This document shows positions 36,369-45,239 of a DNA stretch of 46,492 nucleotides, one piece after another. A program made the translations under genes and the position numbers. The notes under the pieces were generated by a model, which made no database searches, was not told the DNA's origin, and saw nothing but the letters and a program-made list of their open reading frames with translations. Positions within the stretch are counted from its first letter, which is position 1; each line of letters starts with the position of its first letter. The stretch lies in the NCBI GenBank assembly GCA_041685505.1, contig JAWLFQ010000012.1, forward strand, positions 1-46,492. Reading direction: 5' to 3'. Origin of the DNA: T1Sed10-7 sp041685505. Lineage in GTDB: Bacteria > Actinomycetota > Nitriliruptoria > Nitriliruptorales > Nitriliruptoraceae.

Positions 36369-36668
36369 ATGAACGCACGCACACGCCTCTGGATGCTCAC
36401 CTGCGCCGCCCTGCTGGCGGTGGCGCTGCTCGCCGTGCCCGCCGTGGCGGTGGACGACGGCGTGGACGAGACCACCGAGGAGGGACTCGTCGAGGAGCCC
36501 GCCGAGGAAGAGGGCGGGCGCATCGTCCTGGCCGACAACCCCCGTGACCGTCTCGGCCTGCTGCTGCTCGGGGCGATGGTCGTCGGTGGTGGCGTCGCAC
36601 TGGCCGGCGGCCGCAAGCAGCTGAAGGGCCGCAACCCGCAGGCCAGCGGCGATTTCCGCTGGCGGTGA
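36369..36668 (+). CDS. Small exported/membrane protein, unknown function
   Basis: A 99-residue protein. Residues 1-28 are a signal peptide or anchor (MNARTRLWMLTCAALLAVAL, ending AVPAVAV), followed by an acidic stretch (VDETTEEGLVEEPAEEEGG), a second hydrophobic helix at about 60-78 and a basic C terminus. The acidic segment is probably outside the membrane and the basic end inside. No family recognised. It is convergent with ftsK. Confidence 0.7.
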   Translation: MNARTRLWMLTCAALLAVALLAVPAVAVDDGVDETTEEGLVEEPAEEEGGRIVLADNPRDRLGLLLLGAMVVGGGVALAGGRKQLKGRNPQASGDFRWR

Positions 36669-36669
36669 C

Positions 36670-36686
36670 CCGCGGGCGCCCCGCGG
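36670..36686. terminator. Short GC hairpin between convergent genes
   Basis: CCGCGG repeated around GCGCC can fold, between the small membrane gene and ftsK ends. Weak and without a T-tract. Confidence 0.3.
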
Positions 36687-36702
36687 TGGCGGGGGCGGAT
36701 CG

Positions 36703-39270
36703 TCAGGTCAACGTCCCCCGCGTGCGGGCCTCGTCGAGATCCTCGGGCTGCCACAGCACGTCCCGGGCCTTCGACCCCTCGTTGGGACCGACGACCCCGT
36801 ACTCCTCGAGTTCGTCCATCAGCCGCCCCGCCCGGGCGAACCCGATCCGCAGCTTGCGCTGCAGCATCGAGGTCGAGCCCAGCCCGCTGGTGACGACCTG
36901 CTCGGCCGCACGCCACAGCAGCGCCTCGTCGGACCCGTCGTCGCCGGAACGGGCAGCGTCGGTCTGGTCGGCCTCCGCGCCCTCCTTGACCACCCGCTCG
37001 TCGTAGTCGGCCTCGCGCTGGGCCTTGCAGAAGCTGACCGCGGTGGTGATCTCGCGCTCGGTTACCCAACAACCCTGCAGGCGGGTGGGCTTGCCCTGGC
37101 TCGCCGGCAGGAAGAGCATGTCGCCCTTGCCGACCAGCTTCTCCGCCCCGTTCATGTCGATGATGGTGCGCGAGTCGGTCTGTGAGGCGACCTGCAACGC
37201 CAGGCGGGAGGGGATGTTCGCCTTGATCAGCCCGGTGATCACGTCCACCGAGGGCCGCTGGGTCGCGATGATCATGTGGATCCCGACGGCGCGGGCCATC
37301 TGCGCGATGCGGCAGATCGCGTCCTCCACGTCCCGTGGCGCGACCAGCATCAGGTCGGCGAGCTCATCGATCACCAGCAGGATGTAGGGCAGCGCCTGGG
37401 CCTCGAGCTCGGTGGGCAGCCCGTCCTCATCGGGTGGGCCGGGGCGGGAAGCGACCTCACCGGCGGCCACGGCCTCGTTGTAGCCGTCGATGTTGCGGAA
37501 GCCGAGATGGGCCAGCAACTCGTAGCGCTGCTCCATCTCCTTGACGCACCACTGGACGGCGTCGGCAGCGCGCCGCGGGTCGGTGACCACGGGTGAGAGC
37601 AGGTGCGGGGCCCCCTCGTAGGCGTTCAGCTCGACCCGTTTGGGGTCGATCAGGATCATGCGGACCTGGTCGGGCCGGGCGCGCATGACCACCGAGGAGA
37701 TCATCCCGTTGAGGGTCACCGACTTCCCCGAGCCGGTGGCACCGGAGACCAGCAGGTGGGGCATCGTGGCGAGGTTGATCAGCTCGGGGTTGCCGGCGAT
37801 GTCGACACCGAGCGCCACGGTCAAGGGGTGCGGATCGCCCGCTGCCTCCGAGGAACGCAGGATGTCGCCGAGGGTGATCAGGTCGCGCTGGCGGTTGGGG
37901 ACCTCCACGCCGATCGCGGACTTGCCCGGGATCGGGGCGACGATGCGCACGTCCGGGGCCGCCAGGGCGTAGGCGATGTCGTCACCCATGTTGGCGACCT
38001 TCTTGACCTGCACGCCGGGGCCCAGCTCGATCTCGAACCGGGTCACGGTCGGACCACGGGAGTGCCGGGCGACCGTCGCGTCGACGCCGAACTGGTCGAA
38101 GGTCTCCTGCAGGGCCGCAGCCTGGGCGTCGATGACCCGTCGCGACTCCTTGCCGACCGCCCGACCGCCCGCCAACAGGTCCATCGACGGCAGCTGGTAG
38201 TCATCGAAGGATGCGACGGGGCGGACCTTGCGGGCCTTGCCGGTCGGGGCAGCCGGGACCCGTGCCCGCTCCACGGGAGGGTCGGGCACACCGCCGGGTG
38301 GTGCGCCGCCCTCCGCCTCGCCACCCTGCGATCCGTCGCCACCCTCCGACAACCCCTCGGCGAGGGGCGGCTGGGTCGCGCTGGTACCCGCCAGCGTTGC
38401 GCGCACCCGCGTCGGCGCGGCCGGTTCCTGCGCCGCGGCGGTGTCGCCGTCGCGTGAGGAGCGCGCGCTCGATCGTGCAGCGCGCCCCGTGGCCGCCGGG
38501 TCCGCGTCGGCTTCCTGGTCCGCCGCCGGGGCTGCGGTGTCGCGCCACGGCGTGAGCGCGGCACGCAGAAGTTCGACCACACGGCTGAAGGGGGTCCGCG
38601 TGACGATGAGCACCCCGAGCAGGACCACGGCGAGCAGCACCGCACCGGCCCCCCAGGCCGACAGCGCCATGCCCAGCGGCGTGGCAACCCCCCAACCGAT
38701 GAGCCCACCCGCACGCCACAGGGCGCGCATCCCCGCGGCGGGGTCCGGGGCCCCGGCAACCAGGTGCAGACCGCCCAGGACACCGAGGATGAGCACGACG
38801 GACCCGACGGCGATCCGCCCCACCTCCGGTCCGGGTCGACCGAGGACCACCAGCAGACCGAACCAGGTGACGACGACCGGCGTGGCGTAGCCCGCCAGAC
38901 CGAACAGCCCCAGTGCCACGGCCTCCAGGAACTCGCCCACCGGTCCCGCGGCGTCGGCGTAGGTACCGAGCCCGGCCAGGACGCCGAGCACGATCAGCGC
39001 CAGCCCGCCCATGTCACGCCGGCGCTCACCGAGGTGTTCGCGGAAGGCACCGCGCACCCTGCCCGAGCCCGCCGTGCGCCCGCCGGTGGCTCGCGTGCCG
39101 CTCTTGGCGTTGCCGCTCTTGGCGCCGCCGCGCTTGGACGTGCCGCTGCGCGTGCCGGTGCTGCCGCTCTTCGCGTTGCCACCGCCGCGTGCGGAGCGGG
39201 TCCCGGCGGCCTTGCGCGTGGCGGGTTTGCCCGTCGAGGAACGGCCGCGCGTACCTGTGGACGACGCCAC
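36703..39270 (-). CDS. ftsK: DNA translocase FtsK/SpoIIIE
   Basis: Septal DNA pump that clears chromosome ends before division. It has 855 residues. A ~60-residue Ser/Gly/Lys/Arg-rich basic head is followed by about four to five membrane helices (65-220), a Pro/Ala/acidic linker (about 230-340), the alpha/beta motor with Walker A SGATGSGKSVTLN and Walker B LLVIDELADLM, and the C-terminal gamma winged helix (AAEQVVTSGLGSTSMLQRKL) that reads polar DNA motifs. Start GTG 39270 has AGGAGG 4-9 nt upstream. The gene is divergent from the nitronate monooxygenase gene. Confidence 0.96.
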   Translation of the reverse strand: MASSTGTRGRSSTGKPATRKAAGTRSARGGGNAKSGSTGTRSGTSKRGGAKSGNAKSGTRATGGRTAGSGRVRGAFREHLGERRRDMGGLALIVLGVLAGLGTYADAAGPVGEFLEAVALGLFGLAGYATPVVVTWFGLLVVLGRPGPEVGRIAVGSVVLILGVLGGLHLVAGAPDPAAGMRALWRAGGLIGWGVATPLGMALSAWGAGAVLLAVVLLGVLIVTRTPFSRVVELLRAALTPWRDTAAPAADQEADADPAATGRAARSSARSSRDGDTAAAQEPAAPTRVRATLAGTSATQPPLAEGLSEGGDGSQGGEAEGGAPPGGVPDPPVERARVPAAPTGKARKVRPVASFDDYQLPSMDLLAGGRAVGKESRRVIDAQAAALQETFDQFGVDATVARHSRGPTVTRFEIELGPGVQVKKVANMGDDIAYALAAPDVRIVAPIPGKSAIGVEVPNRQRDLITLGDILRSSEAAGDPHPLTVALGVDIAGNPELINLATMPHLLVSGATGSGKSVTLNGMISSVVMRARPDQVRMILIDPKRVELNAYEGAPHLLSPVVTDPRRAADAVQWCVKEMEQRYELLAHLGFRNIDGYNEAVAAGEVASRPGPPDEDGLPTELEAQALPYILLVIDELADLMLVAPRDVEDAICRIAQMARAVGIHMIIATQRPSVDVITGLIKANIPSRLALQVASQTDSRTIIDMNGAEKLVGKGDMLFLPASQGKPTRLQGCWVTEREITTAVSFCKAQREADYDERVVKEGAEADQTDAARSGDDGSDEALLWRAAEQVVTSGLGSTSMLQRKLRIGFARAGRLMDELEEYGVVGPNEGSKARDVLWQPEDLDEARTRGTLT

Positions 39271-39324
39271 GGTCCCTCCTCGATCGGTCCGGTAGTGGTG
39301 CGCGCAGGGTAACCGTAGGACACC

Positions 39325-39364
39325 GGTGGAACTACACCCCTGGCCCGTCCGGTGCCGTGAACGG
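39325..39364 (-). promoter_or_regulatory. Element shared with the nrdJ leader
   Basis: On the plus strand it begins GGTGGAACTACA and ends GAACGG; 12 identical bases followed by a diverged but alignable 25-30 bp shared with 13390-13430. It lies 55-94 bp upstream of the ftsK start. Function unknown. Confidence 0.45.
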
Positions 39365-39451
39365 TGCCACCTCGCCGCCGATGGTGTGCGCACAGCGTCC
39401 ACCAGCGCGGCGTGACCCGGTCGGGGAGGTCGCGCTCGGCCGCCCAACAAG

Positions 39452-39471
39452 TTACGGTTACGACACCGTAA
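39452..39471. promoter_or_regulatory. Palindromic operator upstream of the nitronate monooxygenase gene
   Basis: TTACGGT and ACCGTAA form a perfect 7-bp inverted repeat around TACGAC, 88 bp before the start. AT-rich against its surroundings. It is probably bound by a dimeric regulator that is not encoded next to it. Confidence 0.55.
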
Positions 39472-39559
39472 TATCGGTGGCGCCCCGCACCGCCCTGCCA
39501 CCCGAGCGCATCCGCAGCTGGCCCCGCACCGGTCGAGCCGCGGCGACGAGGAGCACCGC

Positions 39560-40972
39560 GTGGAACCGATCGTGATCCAGGGAGGCATGGGGGTCGGCGC
39601 GTCGAGCTGGCAGCTCGCGAGCGCCGTCGCCGACGCCGGCCAGCTCGGCGTGGTCTCCGGCACCGCCGTCGCGGTGACGGTGGCCCGCCGCCTGTCCGAG
39701 GGCGATCCCGGTGGCCACCTGCGGCGTGCGCTCGACGCCTTCCCCGTCCCCGAGATCGCGCAGCGCGTCCGCGACCGTTACTACCGCGAGCACGCGCGTG
39801 CACGTGGCGCCCGCTTCCCCGGAGTGGCCCGCCCGGTGCTCGAGCCGGCGCGCAAGGACCTCGAACTGCTGGTGGTCGCCAACTTCGTGGAGATCACCCT
39901 CGCCACGCAGCACACCGACGGGCTGATCGGCGTGAACTACCTGGAGAAGATCCAGCTGCCCACGCTGCCGTCGTTGTACGGGGCGGTGCTGGCCGGCGTC
40001 GACGCGGTGCTGATGGGCGCCGGTATCCCGGCGCACGTGCCCGCCATCCTCGATCGTCTCGCCCGCCACGAGGACGTCGAGATGCGCATCGACGTCGAGG
40101 GGGGCGACAAGGCGATCTCGCGCTTCTCCCCCGCAGACTTCCTCGACGGACACCCCGCACCGCAGGTCACCCGTCCACGCTTCCTGGCGATCGTGTCCTC
40201 CCACACCCTGGCGACCTACCTCGACCGCAACACCTCGGGCGCACCGGACGGCTACGTGGTGGAGATGCCCGTCGCCGGCGGTCACAACGCGCCCCCGCGC
40301 GGCAAACCCAACCTCGACGAGAGCGGTCAACCGATCTACGGCGCCCGTGACACGGTGAAGCTCGACGCCATCGCTGCGCTCGGCAAGCCCTTCTGGCTGG
40401 CGGGCGGCTACGGCGCTCCCGACCGGGTCGAGGAGGCGCTCGCCACGGGTGCCGCCGGGGTCCAGGTCGGCACCGCCTTCGCCTTCTGCGAGGAGTCGGG
40501 GCTGACGCCGGAGCTCAAACGCAGCGTCCTCGACCGGGTCGTGGACGGCTCCATCTCCGTGCGTACCGATCCCGTCGCGAGCCCCACGGGCTTCCCGTTC
40601 AAGCTGGTCGAGCTCGAGGACACGATCGCGGAGCCGGACGTCGCCGAGGCGCGACCGCGCAAGTGCGACGTCGGCTACCTCCGGGAGGCCTACCGCAAGG
40701 AGGACGGCGAGCTCGGCTACCGCTGCTCGGCCGAACCCATCGTCGACTTCGTCAACAAGGGCGGTACCGAAGAGGATGCGCAGGGGCGGCGTTGCCTGTG
40801 CAACGGGCTGCTCACCTCGATCGATCTCGGCCAGGTCCGCCGCGAAGGCTACGCGGAGCCGCCGGTCCTGACCGCTGGGGACGACCTCGTCGACCTCAAG
40901 CGTCTGCTCAACGGCTCGACGAGCTACACCGCCCGGGATGTGATCGACCACCTGCTGGGCGTCCGGGCCTGA
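39560..40972 (+). CDS. Nitronate monooxygenase-like FMN enzyme with C-terminal Cys domain
   Basis: FMN-dependent TIM-barrel protein of 470 residues. The start PIVIQGGMGVGASSWQLAS and the later GGYGAPDRVEEALATGAAGVQVGTAFAF are the flavin-binding signatures of the 2-nitropropane dioxygenase/nitronate monooxygenase family; MPVAGGHNAPP supplies a candidate catalytic His. Relatives also include FabK and PfaD-type enoyl reductases, so the substrate is open. Unusually, the last ~110 residues contain four cysteines (KCD, RCS and CLC) and may bind metal. Start GTG 39560 has GAGGAG 6-7 nt upstream. A palindrome and an AT-rich -10-like region lie upstream. Confidence 0.82.
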   Translation: MEPIVIQGGMGVGASSWQLASAVADAGQLGVVSGTAVAVTVARRLSEGDPGGHLRRALDAFPVPEIAQRVRDRYYREHARARGARFPGVARPVLEPARKDLELLVVANFVEITLATQHTDGLIGVNYLEKIQLPTLPSLYGAVLAGVDAVLMGAGIPAHVPAILDRLARHEDVEMRIDVEGGDKAISRFSPADFLDGHPAPQVTRPRFLAIVSSHTLATYLDRNTSGAPDGYVVEMPVAGGHNAPPRGKPNLDESGQPIYGARDTVKLDAIAALGKPFWLAGGYGAPDRVEEALATGAAGVQVGTAFAFCEESGLTPELKRSVLDRVVDGSISVRTDPVASPTGFPFKLVELEDTIAEPDVAEARPRKCDVGYLREAYRKEDGELGYRCSAEPIVDFVNKGGTEEDAQGRRCLCNGLLTSIDLGQVRREGYAEPPVLTAGDDLVDLKRLLNGSTSYTARDVIDHLLGVRA

Positions 40973-40981
40973 GCGCCCGCG

Positions 40982-42649
40982 TCAGGCCTCCTGCACCACC
41001 GGGAGGATGAAGGGACGACGTCCGGTCTCGGCGCGCCAGAACCGCCCGAGCGCCTGCACGACGTGGCGGCTGACCGCTGCGGTGTCCTCGAAGCGTGTCG
41101 CAGCCAGCCCCGCCAGCTCGGCGTCGACCGCCTGCCGGGCCCGCTCGAGGATCCCCTCGGACTGCTCGTGGAAGACCACGCCCTTCTGGGTCACCACGGT
41201 GTCACCGCTGACCCTGCGGGCGTGGGTGTCGATGGTCACGATGGCGATGCAGATGCCGTCCTCACCGATGCGCCGACGGTCGCGCAACAGCGCGGGCCCG
41301 ACGTCGTCGAGCAGCCCGTCGATGTAGACGTGGCTGGTGGAACGACCCGGGCCCCGGGTGACCTGCCCGTCGCTGAGCAGCAGGGAGTCGCCGTCCTCGC
41401 AGACGAACACCTTCTCCGGTAGGCACCCCGTCTCCCGGGCGATGTCGGCGTGGGCACGCATGTGCCGGTACTCGCCGTGGACCGGGACGACGTGCTCGGG
41501 TTCCACGATGTTGTGGAACAGCACCAGGTCCTCACGGCTGGCGTGGCCCGAGACGTGGACATGGGCGACCCCGCCGTGGATCACCGTGCAGCCACGACGT
41601 GACAGGTTGTTGATCGAGCGGAACACCGCCTGCTCGTTGCCGGGGATCAGGCTGGAGGCCAGGATGACCAGGTCGCCCTCCCCCACCTCGAGGCGACGGT
41701 GCTCACCCGCACCCATCAACGACAGCGCACTGAAGGGCTCGCCCTGCGAGCCGGTGGAGATGACGATCAGGTCGCTGCGATCGTGGTCGTCGACGTCGTC
41801 GGGCTCGACCGCCAGATCGGCGTCGAAGTCGAGGTAGCCGAGCTCATCGGCGATGGCCATGTTGCGCACCATGGAGCGGCCCACGAACACCGGGCGACGC
41901 CCCACGGCCACCGCAGCGTCCAGGATCTGCTGGATGCGGTGGACGTGGCTGGCGAAGGAGGCCACGACCACCAGGCCCTCGGCCTCCAGCAGGTGCTGAC
42001 GGATCGTGGCACCGATGGTGCGCTCCGGCGCGACGTGCCCGGGGTTCTCCGCACCGGTCGAGTCCGCGAGCAGCAGATCCACGCCCTCGTCACCGAGCCG
42101 CGCGAAGTGGGCGAGGTCGGTGGGACGTCCATCCAGTGGCGACTGGTCCAGCTTGAAGTCACCGGTGTGGACGATCAGGCCTTCGGGCGTGCGGATCGCG
42201 AAAGCGACCCCGTCGGGGATCGAGTGGCTGACCTGGACCGCCTCCACGTCGAACACGCCGTGCTCGACACGGTCACCCGGCTCGACCTCGTGGAAGCGGG
42301 GCGTGGGCAGCTCCGGCCACTCCTCCAGGATCGCCTCGCAGAAGGCGATGGTCAGGCGGGTGCCGTAGACGTCGATGACCCGGTCGAGGTCGCGCAGCAG
42401 GTAGGGCAGCGCCCCGATGTGATCGAGGTGGCCGTGGGTGAGGAAGACCGCGTCGAGATCGCCGGCGCGTTCCAGCAACCAGCTCCAGTCGGGCAGGATC
42501 AGATCCACGCCGAGATGCTCCGCGTCGGGGAACAGCACCCCGACGTCCACCACCGCGAGGCGACCCTCCACCTCGATGGTGGCCATGTTGCGACCGATCT
42601 CACCGAGGCCGCCGAGGAAGGTGACCTCGACGGTGTCGTTGCTGCTCAT
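40982..42649 (-). CDS. rnj: Ribonuclease J
   Basis: Beta-lactamase-fold 5'-3' exo- and endoribonuclease for mRNA decay and rRNA maturation. It has 555 residues. The zinc-binding HGHLDH is at 72-77, more metal ligands occur in IVHTGDFKLDQ, and the beta-CASP domain has SFASHVHRIQQIL and STGSQGEPFSALSLM. HVSGHASREDL is the family's late motif. Start ATG 42649 overlaps the dapA stop by 4 bp (ATGA), so dapA-rnj are coupled. The dapA-rnj pair is conserved in actinobacteria. Confidence 0.96.
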   Translation of the reverse strand: MSSNDTVEVTFLGGLGEIGRNMATIEVEGRLAVVDVGVLFPDAEHLGVDLILPDWSWLLERAGDLDAVFLTHGHLDHIGALPYLLRDLDRVIDVYGTRLTIAFCEAILEEWPELPTPRFHEVEPGDRVEHGVFDVEAVQVSHSIPDGVAFAIRTPEGLIVHTGDFKLDQSPLDGRPTDLAHFARLGDEGVDLLLADSTGAENPGHVAPERTIGATIRQHLLEAEGLVVVASFASHVHRIQQILDAAVAVGRRPVFVGRSMVRNMAIADELGYLDFDADLAVEPDDVDDHDRSDLIVISTGSQGEPFSALSLMGAGEHRRLEVGEGDLVILASSLIPGNEQAVFRSINNLSRRGCTVIHGGVAHVHVSGHASREDLVLFHNIVEPEHVVPVHGEYRHMRAHADIARETGCLPEKVFVCEDGDSLLLSDGQVTRGPGRSTSHVYIDGLLDDVGPALLRDRRRIGEDGICIAIVTIDTHARRVSGDTVVTQKGVVFHEQSEGILERARQAVDAELAGLAATRFEDTAAVSRHVVQALGRFWRAETGRRPFILPVVQEA

Positions 42650-43569
42650 CGTTGCTCCTGCACCGGCTCGAGCGCTGCGAGCAGCGTGCCGACGACCGCC
42701 GGGGAGGCGTCGACCAGGGGGGGACGGACGGGACCGGCGGGCAGCCCCAGGCGGGCCAACGCGCCCTTCAGGGGGGCCGGTGAGGGCTCGGCGAACAGCG
42801 CGCGGTGGACGGGCAGGCAGGCCAGGTGCAGCTGGCGGGCACGGCCGGGATCGGTGGGGAAGGCCGCCACCATGGCCGCCAACTCCGGGCCGACCAGGTG
42901 CGAGGCCACGGAGACGAAACCGACCGCACCCACCGACAGCAGCGGCAGGTTGACCTCGTCGGCACCTGACCACAGCGCGTAGCCGCCGGGGGCACCGGCG
43001 GTGGCACGCAGCAGATCACCGGCGCGGCCGACATCGGCGGTGGCGTCCTTGACCCCGACGATGTTGTCCACCTCGGCGAGGGCCACGTGGGTCGACACCT
43101 CGATGACCCGGGCGCTGCGGCTCGGGATGTCGTAGAGGACCACGGGCAGGTCCGTCGCGGCTGCCGCCGCCCGGAAGTGGGCCTCGAGGCCACGCTGATC
43201 GGGGCGGTTGTAGTAGGGCGTGACCACCAGCACCGCGTCCGCACCGGCGTCCGCGGCAGCCGCGGTGGCCGCCACGGTCTTCGCCGTGTCGTTGCTGCCG
43301 GTACCGAGCATCACCGTGGCACGGTCGCCCACGGTGTCCTTGACCACCCGCAGGATCTCGTGGGCCTCATCCCCGTGCAGGGTGGGTGACTCGCCGGTCG
43401 TGCCGTTGACGAGCAGCGTGTCGCTGCCGGTGGTGACCAGGTGCTCCGCCATGACGGCCACGCCGTCGAGATCGACCTCGAGCGCCGCGGTGAAGGGGGT
43501 GATCATGGCGGTGACCACCCGGCCGATGCCGGCTGGTGGGGCAGGGTGCTCGACGGGCGGTGTGGACAT
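42646..43569 (-). CDS. dapA: 4-hydroxy-tetrahydrodipicolinate synthase
   Basis: Condenses pyruvate and aspartate semialdehyde, the first step to diaminopimelate and lysine. It has 307 residues. Schiff-base Lys174 lies in VGVKDATAD, catalytic Tyr146 in YDIPSR, and the carboxylate-binding TTGE at 57-60. It is the first gene of the dapA-rnj operon. A minus-strand -10 candidate, TAGGAT, lies at 43624-43629. Together with dapF this completes two steps of the DAP route within the window. Confidence 0.96.
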   Translation of the reverse strand: MSTPPVEHPAPPAGIGRVVTAMITPFTAALEVDLDGVAVMAEHLVTTGSDTLLVNGTTGESPTLHGDEAHEILRVVKDTVGDRATVMLGTGSNDTAKTVAATAAAADAGADAVLVVTPYYNRPDQRGLEAHFRAAAAATDLPVVLYDIPSRSARVIEVSTHVALAEVDNIVGVKDATADVGRAGDLLRATAGAPGGYALWSGADEVNLPLLSVGAVGFVSVASHLVGPELAAMVAAFPTDPGRARQLHLACLPVHRALFAEPSPAPLKGALARLGLPAGPVRPPLVDASPAVVGTLLAALEPVQEQR

Positions 43570-43623
43570 CGTGGGTGGTCGCCTCCGGGGGGTGACACGG
43601 CCGTGCGAAGCTGGCCGCCCCCT

Positions 43624-43629
43624 ATCCTA
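43624..43629 (-). promoter_or_regulatory. Candidate dapA-rnj -10 element
   Basis: TAGGAT on the minus strand, 54 bp before dapA. The overlapping plus-strand TATCCT (43623-43628) could serve the Dabb gene, so the divergent promoters may share this site. Confidence 0.35.
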
Positions 43630-43720
43630 GTGGTCCCCCCCGACGCCCCGGCCCGTGCGGTGCACGCCGCCGCCGACGGACGGCAGCGGCGCACGGGCGG
43701 CCCCGACAGAGGAGACCGTG

Positions 43721-44020
43721 GTGATCTGGCACGTGGTGCGGTTCGATCTCGCCGAGGTGGACGAGACGACCCGGCAGGAGATCGAGTCGTCCCTGGCCGG
43801 GCTGGCGGCGATCGAGGAGGTGGCCTGGCTCCGGGTGGCCCGCGACGTCGAGGAGCCCACGATGACCGGTCTGCTCACGGTCTTCGCCGACGCCGACGCC
43901 CTGGCGCGCTACCGCGTCCATCCCCAGCACGTACCGGTCGTGGAGCGCATCCGTGCCCTCGGCATCCCGGCGGTGCGGCTGGACATCGCCACCGACGATG
44001 ACCCCTCGGACCTGCCCTGA
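43721..44020 (+). CDS. Dabb (stress-responsive A/B barrel) domain protein
   Basis: A 99-residue protein covering a single dimeric alpha/beta barrel: it opens IWHVVRFDLAEVDETTRQEI and ends with the family-like YRVHPQHVPVVERIRAL. Small Dabb proteins form dimers; some act in stress or as small-molecule enzymes such as olivetolic acid cyclase-like folds, but most are unassigned. Start GTG 43721 has GGAG 6 nt upstream; GTG 43718 is an alternative. Its end is close to the start of the next membrane protein gene. Confidence 0.85.
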   Translation: MIWHVVRFDLAEVDETTRQEIESSLAGLAAIEEVAWLRVARDVEEPTMTGLLTVFADADALARYRVHPQHVPVVERIRALGIPAVRLDIATDDDPSDLP

Positions 44021-44046
44021 ACAGCCTCGCTGCCGCGCAGGCGCTG

Positions 44047-44826
44047 TTGGCACACGCCGGACCCGGGTCGGCCTGGCAGGCGATGGTCGTGGTGTTCGGC
44101 ATCGCGCTGGCGGCGGTACTGCTGGGCGCCGGCCTCGGATGGATCCGCATCACCGCCATCCGCGACCTGCTCGCCCCCCTGGCCGCCGCCGTCATCCTGG
44201 GCGGCCTGGGTGTGCTGGGGCAGTCCGTGTTCGCCGACTGGGTCAGCTGGGCGCTGCCCTTGGCCGTCGTCTCGCTGGTGACCCTGCTCGTGGGGGCGGG
44301 TACCGGCCTGGATCTGCGGCTGCCCGCACCCCTGCCCATGGGCGCGCTCGCGCTGGCGGGCGTGGGCATGTGGACGCTGTCCACGCCGCTGGCGGTCGCG
44401 CTGCATCCGACGGCGGAGATCCTCCCGCTGAGCGACGACGCCGCGGTGACCATCAGCTCCCCTGCGGACGACGAGGAGGTCACGGCAGGCGTCGTGGAGG
44501 TCACCGTCGAGGTGACGGGTGGCTCGATCGGTCCCGGCGGCCTGCCGGCGTCGACGCTGCCCACCGACCCCGAGGAGGCCGGTGCGCTCACCGCGACCCT
44601 GGCGCGGGTGCGTGACGACGGCAGCACCGAGCCCCCACGCGAGGTGGGATGGGAGGTCGCCGGGTGCTCGGTGTCCGCGCCCTGCCGCACGGTCGAGGTG
44701 CCCGTCACCGTCGAGCCGGGCACCTGGGAGCTGACCGTGGACCTCAACCGCGGGGACGGCACCGCCCTGGCACCACCGGTCCGAACGCACGGGCGGTTCC
44801 GTGCACTGCCCGTGGAGGGGAACTGA
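44047..44826 (+). CDS. Membrane protein with extracytoplasmic beta-rich domain, unknown function
   Basis: About 259 residues. Four hydrophobic helices (about 12-30, 38-58, 66-84 and 98-118) are followed by an outer domain of ~135 residues with an Ig-like look (AVTISSPADDEEVTAGVVEV, VEVPVTVEPGTWELTVDL) and two cysteines (GCSVSAPC) that may form a disulfide. The start is uncertain: TTG 44047 is the best in-frame codon, CTG 44017 would overlap the Dabb stop. It is probably co-transcribed with the Dabb gene. No family recognised. Confidence 0.65.
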   Translation: MAHAGPGSAWQAMVVVFGIALAAVLLGAGLGWIRITAIRDLLAPLAAAVILGGLGVLGQSVFADWVSWALPLAVVSLVTLLVGAGTGLDLRLPAPLPMGALALAGVGMWTLSTPLAVALHPTAEILPLSDDAAVTISSPADDEEVTAGVVEVTVEVTGGSIGPGGLPASTLPTDPEEAGALTATLARVRDDGSTEPPREVGWEVAGCSVSAPCRTVEVPVTVEPGTWELTVDLNRGDGTALAPPVRTHGRFRALPVEGN

Positions 44827-44861
44827 CCCTGAGCCCGCCGGCGCACGGAGCGGCAACCCCG

Positions 44862-45239
44862 TCAGCTGCGCGACCCCCGGACCGTGGCGTAGAGGTAGGC
44901 GCCGGCGATCGCGAACACCACCGCCTGGCTGGCCGCCGCCGCCGGCAGCAGCGGCAGGCTGGGCAGGCGCGCCGCCACCCCGACCGGGACGGTGGGCAGC
45001 ACCACCAGCAGCAGGACCACCGCGCCGGTCGCGGGGACGAGGCGGTCACCCCTGCCCGCGCCGACACCGAAGGCCGCGACGGCCCCGGCGGCGAGGTAGG
45101 AGGCCACGGGCCACCACACCGAGGTGTCACCGCCATCGGCGGCCACCGCGTCGTCGAGGATGCGGGCGAGGTCGAGCAGCAGCAGGGGCACGATGCCCAC
45201 ACCGACGCCGAGCAGGACCGACCGCAGCCGCTCGTTCAT
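44862..45239 (-). CDS. Small polytopic membrane protein, unknown function
   Basis: A 125-residue protein with about four hydrophobic helices (7-27, 43-60, 67-85 and 97-118) and short polar ends. The ATG overlaps the stop of the upstream ThyX-like gene by 4 bp (ATGA), so the two are translationally coupled. It is convergent with the preceding membrane gene. No family recognised. Confidence 0.7.
   Translation of the reverse strand: MNERLRSVLLGVGVGIVPLLLLDLARILDDAVAADGGDTSVWWPVASYLAAGAVAAFGVGAGRGDRLVPATGAVVLLLVVLPTVPVGVAARLPSLPLLPAAAASQAVVFAIAGAYLYATVRGSRS

Noticed and set aside
39100..39250. Repeat-like Lys/Ser/Gly codons at the ftsK 5' end, considered as a tandem repeat
   Set aside because: The units vary and do not align as a DNA repeat; low-complexity basic FtsK heads are common in actinobacteria.
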